Assembly (NCBI GenBank): GCA_900542905.1
Contig: UQPF01000002.1
Coordinates: forward strand, 124,001-188,000
Source: an uncultured Collinsella sp.
GTDB taxonomy: Bacteria; Actinomycetota; Coriobacteriia; Coriobacteriales; Coriobacteriaceae
Direction of reading: 5' to 3'
DNA length: 64,000 nucleotides
A program made the position numbers and the translations under genes. Shown here in pieces: positions 42,096-49,214 of the stretch. The notes beneath the pieces were generated by a model that worked only from the letters and a program-made list of their open reading frames with translations, was not told where the DNA came from and searched no databases. Position 1 is the stretch's first letter; every line of letters begins with the position of its first letter.

Positions 42096-42123
42096 GTGTT
42101 ACGAATCTAACAATACGTAACAC
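42096..42123. promoter_or_regulatory. GTGTTAC-N14-GTAACAC, NikR-type box
   Basis: A perfect 7-bp inverted repeat with a 14-nt gap, 57 bp before the CbiM/NikM start. This form (GTGTTAC-N13/14-GTAACAC) is described for NikR nickel repressors outside enterobacteria. It implies nickel-dependent repression of the transporter. No nikR gene is in the window. Confidence 0.6.
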
Positions 42124-42179
42124 TGGCAAGGCTATTCAAGCGGCGCTGCAATTCCGTGCGCCGACAACCGGGAGGCGCT

Positions 42180-43262
42180 ATGCACATTCCAGATAATTAT
42201 CTGTCTCCGCAGACCGATGCCGTCATGGCGGTTGCGATGGTTCCCGTATGGGTTCACTGCATCAAAAAGGTGCGTGCCACGCTCGATCGCGAGCATATGG
42301 CCTTTCTGGGTATCTGCGCTGCGTTCTCCTTTTTGCTCATGATGTTTAACGTTCCGCTGCCCGGCGGCACCACAGGCCACGCCGTCGGCGGCGCACTCAT
42401 CGCGCTGCTGCTGGGCCCCGAGGCCGCGGCTATCGCTGTCTCGGTCGCGCTGGCGCTGCAGGCGCTGCTGTTTGGCGACGGCGGCGTTCTGTCGTTTGGC
42501 GCCAACTGCTTTAACATGGCCTTTGTGCTGCCGTTCGTCGCTGCTATCGTGTTCCGTGCGCTCAACAGCCGTCTGCACGACAAGAGCTGGGGCACCTCGG
42601 TTTCTGCCATCGTGAGCGGTTGGGTTGGCCTGTGCCTGGCGGCCCTGTGTGCGGCGATTGAGTTTGGTATTCAGCCGATGCTCTTTACCAACGCTTCGGG
42701 CGCTCCGCTGTACTGCCCCTTCCCGCTGTCCGTGGCTATTCCGGCCATGTTGATCCCGCATATGCTGGTTGCCGGCGTGATCGAGGGCGTGGCGACGGCC
42801 GCCATCTACGGTTTCATTAAGAAGACGGCGTCGGGCGTTATCGTCGGCCCCGAGGCCGCCGATGGCCAGCTTGCCGCCGATGGTACCGCCAAGAAGACTT
42901 CCCTGATTCCCACGCTCATTCTGGTCGCCGTGCTTGTCGTGGCTACGCCGCTCGGCTTGCTTGCCACCGGTGACGCCTGGGGTGAGTGGGACGCCGAGGG
43001 CGCCGCGACCGCCGTTCAGGAGGCTGGCGACGACAGCCTGCAGGCTTCGGTCGGTCTCGACACTCCGACCTTTGCCGATGCCCTGCCCACGGGCGATTAT
43101 CTGCAGGCCTATTCCGAGGAGCAGGGCCTTGGCTTTGCCGGCCAGGCCACGATGTATATTCTTTCGGGCGTGATTGGCGTGGCGGTGCTCACCATCGCAT
43201 TCCGCCTGGTCTCGCTGACGGTCAAGGAAAGCGGTGCTCATGGCAATAGCCGAGCTGCCTAG
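42180..43262 (+). CDS. Energy-coupling factor transporter S component, CbiM/NikM type
   Basis: A 360-residue membrane substrate-binding subunit for nickel or cobalt uptake. It begins MHIPDNYLSP, the signature in which the amino group of Met1 and His2 bind the metal; so ATG 42180, with GGGAGG before it, is certain. Seven or so helices follow, with the conserved LPGGTTGHAVGG and HMLVAGVIEG motifs. The C-terminal part (about 250-350) has one helix, an extracellular acidic loop and a last helix, a NikN/CbiN-like addition in fused form. The NikR-type box argues for nickel. It is followed by the T and A components in one operon. Confidence 0.88.
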   Translation: MHIPDNYLSPQTDAVMAVAMVPVWVHCIKKVRATLDREHMAFLGICAAFSFLLMMFNVPLPGGTTGHAVGGALIALLLGPEAAAIAVSVALALQALLFGDGGVLSFGANCFNMAFVLPFVAAIVFRALNSRLHDKSWGTSVSAIVSGWVGLCLAALCAAIEFGIQPMLFTNASGAPLYCPFPLSVAIPAMLIPHMLVAGVIEGVATAAIYGFIKKTASGVIVGPEAADGQLAADGTAKKTSLIPTLILVAVLVVATPLGLLATGDAWGEWDAEGAATAVQEAGDDSLQASVGLDTPTFADALPTGDYLQAYSEEQGLGFAGQATMYILSGVIGVAVLTIAFRLVSLTVKESGAHGNSRAA

Positions 43263-44076
43263 TTGGCTTGCGGCCGAGGAGCGATACGAGCCCGCGGGGG
43301 CTCGGCATCGTGTGATGCAAAAGAACGTCCTGCACCTGGCGAGCCTGCTTGAGCGGGTTCGCCTGGGTGGAGGCGCGAACAAGGGCGGGTCGATGGTCGA
43401 CCGCGCCCTTTCTTGCGTTTCGGCTCCGGTGCGCCTGTTAGGGATGTTCGTTTGCGTCCTGTGCGTGTGTCTGACGCAAAGCCCGCTGTACCTGATGTTG
43501 ATGGCGGCGATCGCGTTGGTGCTGGTCGCGGTGCGCCCCGTACGCGGGCTGCGCGCTACCTTTGTGCCGGCGTTGGCTGCCGCGGGGTTTGCCGTGGTTC
43601 TGGCGCTGCCTGCCCTGCTGCTGGGTGCTTCTGCCTCGGGCGCCATGCTCAAGATTGCACTCAAGACGTTCATTAACGTGTCGCTGGTGCTGGGTGTTTC
43701 GTGGACGCTCACCTGGAGCCGCATGTCGGCGGCGCTTAAGATGCTGCACCTGCCCGACGAGGTCATCTTTACTTTCGATATGGCGCTCAAGCATATCGAG
43801 GTGCTGGGACGCACAGCACACGATCTGTGCGAATCGGTCATGCTGCGCAGCGTCGGTTCCGCGCCTGCGGGTTTTTCGCGCACCGACTCGCTGGCGGGTA
43901 TCATGGGCATGACGTTTATCAAGGCGATGGAGTGCAGCCGCGCGATGGACGAGGCTATGCTTTGCCGCGGCTTTGCCGGCGTGTACCCGGCGCCTGCACG
44001 CGCCGGGTTTGGCTGGCGCGATGCGGTCTATGCGGCCGGCGTGGTTCTGCTCGCCGTGTTGTGCGCGGTGCTGTAG
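43240..44076 (+). CDS. ECF transporter T component, CbiQ/NikQ type
   Basis: A 278-residue membrane coupling protein that links the CbiM-type subunit with the ATPase. It overlaps the end of the S-component gene by 23 nt. After a 60-residue cytosolic start it has membrane helices (LLGMFVCVLCVCLTQSPLYL, LMAAIALVLVAVRPV, FAVVLALPALLLG). The two coupling motifs are AMDEAMLCRGF (AMxxRG-like) and LKHIEVLGRTAHDL. An in-frame GTG at 43234 has better SD spacing (AAGGA, 5 nt) and is a possible alternative start. Confidence 0.83.
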   Translation: MAIAELPSWLAAEERYEPAGARHRVMQKNVLHLASLLERVRLGGGANKGGSMVDRALSCVSAPVRLLGMFVCVLCVCLTQSPLYLMLMAAIALVLVAVRPVRGLRATFVPALAAAGFAVVLALPALLLGASASGAMLKIALKTFINVSLVLGVSWTLTWSRMSAALKMLHLPDEVIFTFDMALKHIEVLGRTAHDLCESVMLRSVGSAPAGFSRTDSLAGIMGMTFIKAMECSRAMDEAMLCRGFAGVYPAPARAGFGWRDAVYAAGVVLLAVLCAVL

Positions 44077-44122
44077 GCGCTGCTGGTTCCGGCTGGGGAT
44101 GCAACTAGGGAAGGGCGACGTT

Positions 44123-44893
44123 TTGACGATCGATATGAATAGTGCGGCGGGCACGAACGGTGCGGGCGGCGCCGAGGCCACGCCGCTCATCGAGCTGCGC
44201 GACGTGGTGTTCTCCTATGCGGGCCATACGGTTGTCGATGGTGTGTCGCTGCAGGTCGATCGTGGTGAACTCGTTGCCCTGCTCGGTCCCAACGGCTGCG
44301 GTAAGACGACGATTATGCGCCTTATCAACGGTCTTGAACTAGCGGACGCGGGTGCGTACCTGTTTGACGGGCACGTGATCGATGCGGCATATCTCAAGGA
44401 TTCCGCAGCCGCTCAGCGTTTTCATCAGCGCGTGGGCTTTGTGTTCCAGAATGCCGACGCCCAGCTGTTCTGCGCTACGGTGGGCGAGGAAGTTGCTTTT
44501 GGCCCCGCGCAGATGGGGCTGCCGACAGACGAGCTCGAGCGCCGCGTCCGCGATGCCATGGAGCTGTTCCAGGTTGCCGATCTGGTCGATGCCTCGCCCT
44601 ATCAGCTTTCGGGCGGGCAAAAGAAGCGCGTTGCGCTGGCTGCGGTGGTGTCGATGAACCCCGATATCCTAGTGCTCGATGAGCCCACCAACGGGCTCGA
44701 TGAGGACTCGTGCGACATCGTAGTCAACTTTTTGCTGGCCTACGTTGCTGCCGGTAAGACGGTTTTGATGAGTACGCACCATCAAGATTTGGTGCGCCGC
44801 CTGGAGGCCCGTGCCATCTATATCGATCGATATCACCATGTGGTCGAGGCGCCCGTGCCGTCGTATGGAACCGAAAGCGGTGCTGCGGAATAG
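44123..44893 (+). CDS. ECF transporter ATPase component, CbiO/NikO type
   Basis: A 256-residue ABC ATPase. The Walker A is GPNGCGKTT (Lys61), the Q-loop VFQNADAQLF, the signature LSGGQKKRVALA, the Walker B ILVLDEPTNGLD and the H-loop STHHQD. It powers metal import with the two preceding gene products. The start is taken as TTG 44123 because GGAAGGG lies 7 nt upstream; ATG 44135 and ATG 44099 are alternatives. It is the last gene of the nickel/cobalt operon. Confidence 0.88.
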   Translation: MTIDMNSAAGTNGAGGAEATPLIELRDVVFSYAGHTVVDGVSLQVDRGELVALLGPNGCGKTTIMRLINGLELADAGAYLFDGHVIDAAYLKDSAAAQRFHQRVGFVFQNADAQLFCATVGEEVAFGPAQMGLPTDELERRVRDAMELFQVADLVDASPYQLSGGQKKRVALAAVVSMNPDILVLDEPTNGLDEDSCDIVVNFLLAYVAAGKTVLMSTHHQDLVRRLEARAIYIDRYHHVVEAPVPSYGTESGAAE

Positions 44894-44971
44894 TTGCTGC
44901 GTAGGGTATGTATGGCCGCCTGTGCGACTCTGCCGTGATGGTATAGTTAACCAGGTTTTATGGGGGTGGCT

Positions 44972-45820
44972 ATGCCAAGTTGGAACATTCATATCGCTCA
45001 AACGGAGCGCTTGCTGGCACGTGCTAGCGTGCTTGCCGATAGCGTGCGCGACCGCAATGCCTTTTTGTTTGGCTGCGTGGTTCCGGATATCTTCGTGGGC
45101 TATATGGTCCCTGGCATCGCCGATCCCATTCCGTATCGCATTACGCACTTTGCAAAGCCCGAGCCTATCCCTAAGCCGCGCGAGCACGAGTTCTGGGATA
45201 CCTATGTGGCGCCGCTGCTTAAAGGCGCACCCGCGGGCGAACCTGCTGAGGCTACCTCGATTGTCGAGGAACGCGAGCGACTGAATCGCGTGCACTATCC
45301 CCAGCGCTACAGGGATGCCGAGCCGGTTGTCGGTCCCGGCGCCTGTGAGTTCTCGCTTGCGTCCGAAGATGTGGCGCAGTCGTTGCTCGATTTAACGCTG
45401 GGCGTCTGGTCGCATCTGGTGGCCGATACCGTATGGAATACGCGCGTGAATCAGTACCTGGAGGCGCACGGCGGCAAGCCGTGCGAGGAATTCCGCATTA
45501 AAAAGCAAGGTGACTTTGACTGGTTTGGTAAGACGCTCGGCATTGTTTCCATCCCGCGTGCGACCGATCGTCTGTATACTGCGGCGACGCGTTTTGGGCA
45601 GTATCCCATCCATAAGGAGTATGTGCTCAAGACCATCGGCGTTATGCACGAGATTGTGCGCGAAAACCCCGGTGAGCCCGATCATCCGCCATACCGCCTG
45701 CTAACTGAGGAGTTTTTCGATGCAACGTTTACCGAGGTCATCGAGCTGACCGAGGTGGGCTTTGCGACTCGCGTTGCCGCTTCTGACGTTCCCGCAGTCC
45801 CCCTGATCGCTAGCTGCTAG
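44972..45820 (+). CDS. Zinc-dependent phospholipase C-like protein
   Basis: A 282-residue protein resembling the bacterial zinc-dependent phospholipase C/S1-P1 nuclease fold family. It starts MPSWNIHIAQTE, then has AFLFGCVVPDIFVGYM near residue 30 (the PDxx segment that follows the first metal His) and a later LGVWSHLVADTVWN, with His and Asp placed for metal binding. There is no signal peptide, so it is probably cytoplasmic, and the true substrate is uncertain. ATG 44972 is preceded by GGGGGTGG. Its stop codon overlaps the stop of the convergent next gene by 3 nt. Confidence 0.65.
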   Translation: MPSWNIHIAQTERLLARASVLADSVRDRNAFLFGCVVPDIFVGYMVPGIADPIPYRITHFAKPEPIPKPREHEFWDTYVAPLLKGAPAGEPAEATSIVEERERLNRVHYPQRYRDAEPVVGPGACEFSLASEDVAQSLLDLTLGVWSHLVADTVWNTRVNQYLEAHGGKPCEEFRIKKQGDFDWFGKTLGIVSIPRATDRLYTAATRFGQYPIHKEYVLKTIGVMHEIVRENPGEPDHPPYRLLTEEFFDATFTEVIELTEVGFATRVAASDVPAVPLIASC

Positions 45821-46890
45821 CCGGCCGGCTTAACGGTGAACAGTTCATCCCAATTGACCAACAGCTCCCGCCGCAGGGCATCTTCGGCGGTACGCTCCTG
45901 ATCGGTCTTTGGGATGTAGGGGAGTCCCGCCTTTTTATGAATGAGCTCGGCAATGCTATCAAAGCTCTTCTTGTCCTTGATCTGGTCGTAGGTAATTTGT
46001 ATGACATCGTAGCCCATGCTGGTGAGCGCGGTGGTCCGCTCGGCATCGGAGAGGCTTGCGGCTTCGCCATCGTGGGCGGAACGGCCTTGGCATTCCAAGA
46101 TGACGCCCATGCTGTCGGTGTTGCTCTCTATGAGGATATCGGCGTAGCAGCAGGTTTTGTCATACAGTGAGCGCGCGGCGTCGCTGAGTGGGATGCGCAC
46201 GTTGTTTGCGATGTTGATGCCCATGCCGCCCTCGTTGCGGGGGAGCGAAACAAGCATGGAGGTCTGTACTTCGAAGGGCGAGGCGGTCTGCCCCGTCATG
46301 TGCTCGGCCGTCCAGCGCAGTTGTTTAACGCCGCGCAGGCCTGCAGCCTGCTTGGCGAACGCGGCGATATCCGCAGCGCTGAGGAGCGGTGGGCGCTTCC
46401 ACAAGTTGGTGCCATTGCCGTTGACATCGTTAACTCGCTCCCAGCAGCAGTTGGGTGGAATGAGCTTAAGCGAAATAGCTTCATCAAGTTGTTGTTGCGT
46501 TCGCTCGCAGGGCTTAAACACTGCAAAGGAGCCGCACATCTCGTAGCAAGCCATGAGTAGCTGGTTGCGGGAGACCTGCGTAGCAAGGCTGAGCAGCGTG
46601 AACTCCGGTGAAGTGACATCAAACCCATGTTCAGTCTGCCTAAACGACCCAGGAGGCGGCTCTTGGGTCAGGAGGTGCGATTTAAACAGGCTTCGCGATC
46701 CGGATTGTGCCCGAGTGAATACAAGCCTGTGAAGCGGTGCGTGAAGCAGGTCTTTTACAACTGCATGACTTCCGAGGCTGCAACATCTGCGATCCATATT
46801 GCCAAGGCTAATGGCGGGGTAAAGGCCTAATACCTGCGGCGGGATACGGTAATAGTAAAAAGCGGATTGACCACATAGCGTCAGGTCCAT
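45817..46890 (-). CDS. Hypothetical protein with nuclease-like C-terminal domain
   Basis: A 357-residue soluble protein. The N-terminal half is not recognised (MDLTLCGQSAFYYYRIPPQV; CYEMCGSFAVF near 130 in other members of this type). The C-terminal part (about 255-330) reads ADILIESN, then VILECQGRSAHD, then ERTTALTSMGYDVIQITYDQI. The D...ExQ...R-L-GY-V-x-IT pattern resembles Vsr/DUF559-type PD-(D/E)XK nucleases. ATG 46890 is preceded by GGAGG with 5-nt spacing. A 128-bp element with 19-bp inverted ends lies 51 bp upstream. A transcriptional-regulator-like role known for AbiEi-type relatives is possible. Confidence 0.6.
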   Translation of the reverse strand: MDLTLCGQSAFYYYRIPPQVLGLYPAISLGNMDRRCCSLGSHAVVKDLLHAPLHRLVFTRAQSGSRSLFKSHLLTQEPPPGSFRQTEHGFDVTSPEFTLLSLATQVSRNQLLMACYEMCGSFAVFKPCERTQQQLDEAISLKLIPPNCCWERVNDVNGNGTNLWKRPPLLSAADIAAFAKQAAGLRGVKQLRWTAEHMTGQTASPFEVQTSMLVSLPRNEGGMGINIANNVRIPLSDAARSLYDKTCCYADILIESNTDSMGVILECQGRSAHDGEAASLSDAERTTALTSMGYDVIQITYDQIKDKKSFDSIAELIHKKAGLPYIPKTDQERTAEDALRRELLVNWDELFTVKPAG

Positions 46891-46941
46891 GACGTCCTCC
46901 AGGTCGAAATGTGCTTTTGGACCGTGCGATGCCAGCGTCAA

Positions 46942-47069
46942 TTCGGAAGTATGCGGCAAAATCTGAACCCTGTGAGCAGACCTGGCTTTTGAGCCTAGTT
47001 TATCAGGCATTTTGTTGTGAAAAAACAGGGTGTGCTCGGAGGTCTCGGAATTTGCCGCATACTTCCGAA
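46942..47069. repeat. 128-bp element with perfect 19-bp inverted ends
   Basis: TTCGGAAGTATGCGGCAAA (46942-46960) and its exact complement (47051-47069) flank a 90-bp interior containing GGCTTTTGAGCC. There is no gene inside. It may be a MITE-like element, a long hairpin in the leader of the 45817 gene, or a protein-binding palindrome. The rest of the gap 46891-47245 shows no gene. Confidence 0.75.
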
Positions 47070-47245
47070 AACGCGGTCGATCTGGCTCTTGCTAAAACGA
47101 TTTAGCAGCGTCGGTTAAAGTGTGGTTTTGCCATCGGGCGAACACTTTTAGCGCCTGAGGCCTTATTTTTGGGCCTCGAAGGGCGGATTTCGCGCTTTTG
47201 GTAAAGAAATGAGTGCGTGTTTTGCCGTGTGCCGGCATTGGCACA

Positions 47246-47283
47246 GAAAAAGGGCCCGGAAGGCGAAGCCTTCCGGGCCCTTT
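47246..47283 (-). terminator. Terminator of pyk
   Basis: GGGCCCGGAAGG with CCTTCCGGGCCC, loop CGAAG, and a T-run (TTTTT) on the minus strand. Confidence 0.85.
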
Positions 47284-47311
47284 GCAATGCACGTGTGCTT
47301 GCAAGTGCGAT

Positions 47312-48772
47312 TTAGCGCACCTGAGCGACGTAAGCGACGTTGGTCGAGGAGACCTTGTCCTCGAGCTGGACGCTCATGCGGGGATCGCCGGCGGTAGCGA
47401 CGGTCAAATCGCCAGCCTCGACGTAGCCGAGCTCCTTAGCGGTCTCGATCGCCTTGACGATCGTGCCGTTGACGGTGCCCTGGGTAATCTCGGCCTGGTG
47501 CGGGATAACGCCCCAGTACATGATCATCTGCTGGACGGCCCACTCGTGACGGGAGAACGCGCAGATCGGCATGTTGGGACGGAAGTGCGAGATCAGACGA
47601 GCGGTACGACCGGTGGTCGTCGGCACGGTGATGCACTTGGCGCCAACGGTGGTGGCCATGTTCACAGCGGACATACCCACAACGTTGTTGACAACGCGGG
47701 TGCCGTGAGCATCGGCCGGAACCTCGAGCGGAGCGTGGGCCGGGAGGTACTTCTCGGTCTCGAGAGCAATGCTGGCCTGCATCTTAACGGCCTCGACCGG
47801 GTACTTACCGGCAGCGGACTCGCCGGACAGCATAACGGCGTCGGTGCCGTCGTAGATGGCGTTAGCAACGTCGGCAACCTCGGCGCGCGTCGGGCGCGGG
47901 TTCTGCTGCATGGAGTCGAGCATCTGCGTAGCGGTGATAACGGGCTTGTAGGCCGCGTTGCACTTGGCGATGATCTCCTTCTGGATGTGCGGAACGAGCT
48001 CGGGCTTGATCTCGATGCCCAGGTCGCCACGGGCGACCATGATGCCGTCGGAAGCCTCGAGGATCTCGTCGAAGTTCTCGACGCCTAGGGCGCACTCGAT
48101 CTTCGGGAAGATCGTCACGTGCTCGCCACCGTTCTCGCGGCAAAGCTCGCGGATGCCGCGGACGGACTCGCCGTCACGGATGAAGGAAGCGGCGATGTAG
48201 TCGATGTTCTCGGTCAGGCCAAAGAGGATGTCCTGACGATCGCGCTCGGTGATGGCGGGCAGCGAGATGTTGACGTTGGGCATGTTGACGCCCTTGCGCT
48301 CGCCGATCAGGCCGTCGTTCTTAACGACGCAGGTCATGTCCTGGCCGCTGACGGACTCGACCTCGAGGGCAACCAGGCCGTCATCGATCAGGATGAGGGA
48401 GCCCTTCTCGACCTCGGAAGGCAGAGCCAGGTAGTCGAGGGAGATGTGCTCAGCGGTGCCGTGGAAATCCTCGGACGTGGGCTGAGCGGTGACGACAATC
48501 TTGTCGCCGGTCTTGACGGCAACCTTCTTGCCGTCGACCAGAAGGCCGGTGCGGACCTCGGGGCCCTTGGTGTCGAGCAGGATGCCGACGGGCAGACCGA
48601 GCTCCTTGGAAATACGACGGACGCGCTCGATGCGACCGTGGTGCTCGTCGTAGGATCCGTGCGAGAAGTTAAAACGGGCGACGTTCATGCCCGCCTTGAT
48701 CATCTCGCGGATGGTCTCGTCGCTATCGCAGGCGGGACCCATGGTGCATACAATCTTAGTGCGCTTGTACAT
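47312..48772 (-). CDS. pyk: Pyruvate kinase
   Basis: A 486-residue glycolytic enzyme that makes pyruvate and ATP from phosphoenolpyruvate and ADP. It begins MYKRTKIVCTMGPACDS. The barrel has MNVARFNFSHGSYDEH and LLDTKGPEVRTG, then the signature FPKIECALGVENFDEI with catalytic Lys. MVARGDLGIEI follows, then the K/Mg and allosteric C-domain (from about 350, GAKCITVPTTTGRTARLISHFRPNMPI). There is no extra C-terminal PEP-utiliser domain. Expression is from its own promoter on the minus strand, ending at a strong terminator. The AT-rich gap 48773-49100 holds its promoter. Confidence 0.95.
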   Translation of the reverse strand: MYKRTKIVCTMGPACDSDETIREMIKAGMNVARFNFSHGSYDEHHGRIERVRRISKELGLPVGILLDTKGPEVRTGLLVDGKKVAVKTGDKIVVTAQPTSEDFHGTAEHISLDYLALPSEVEKGSLILIDDGLVALEVESVSGQDMTCVVKNDGLIGERKGVNMPNVNISLPAITERDRQDILFGLTENIDYIAASFIRDGESVRGIRELCRENGGEHVTIFPKIECALGVENFDEILEASDGIMVARGDLGIEIKPELVPHIQKEIIAKCNAAYKPVITATQMLDSMQQNPRPTRAEVADVANAIYDGTDAVMLSGESAAGKYPVEAVKMQASIALETEKYLPAHAPLEVPADAHGTRVVNNVVGMSAVNMATTVGAKCITVPTTTGRTARLISHFRPNMPICAFSRHEWAVQQMIMYWGVIPHQAEITQGTVNGTIVKAIETAKELGYVEAGDLTVATAGDPRMSVQLEDKVSSTNVAYVAQVR

Positions 48773-49110
48773 TCAGACCTCCATCTGACATCGTCTTGCG
48801 CTGATAGATAAACCATAAGAAATAAAACCGAGATGATTATAACGAAATGCCGACCGAATACCCCAAAAAATCGACCGTATGCCGAAATGGAAGTTCATTT
48901 TTTGCGGGAAAAACGGTATATGAAAAATCTTTACCAACCACTCCAACCGCTGCTATCTGGGAGATATGTCAGTTTGGCGATGTGCCGAAGAAAAAACGTT
49001 TTACCAATGTTGAGCATCACACGGTCTGCACCGTTGCGTGCGGACCATATTTCCAAACCGATTGTTTTGGCTAGACGCGTCTCTTTGGGGTACCATAGCT
49101 CCACTATCAA

Positions 49111-49207
49111 CTGCCGCTCAGCACGGCAGCCTTGATGAGCCCTTGCCCTTCTCCTGGGAATTATGATCGGGCATCAATCTGCTGAGTGGCCCGAATCCCA
49201 GGAGGGG
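49111..49207 (+). promoter_or_regulatory. Folded leader with SD-sequestering stem before the P-type ATPase
   Basis: Stem P1 is CTGCCG/CGGCAG (49111-49129). TGATG-AG-CCC (49133-49142) can pair with GGGCATCA (49169-49176). Alternatively CGGGC (49168-49172) pairs with GCCCG (49189-49193) inside a 9-bp stem CTCCTGGGA (49151-49159)/TCCCAGGAG (49196-49204), which covers the SD AGGAGGGG. The two folds exclude each other, as in a translational riboswitch. It matches no riboswitch class I could recognise. Confidence 0.45.
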
Positions 49208-49214
49208 ACTCTAT

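Noticed and set aside
49111..49207. Known metal riboswitch (yybP-ykoY, NiCo or M-box) before the ATPase
   Set aside because: The conserved cores of these classes, as far as I can recall them, are not present; only the alternative pairing is supported.
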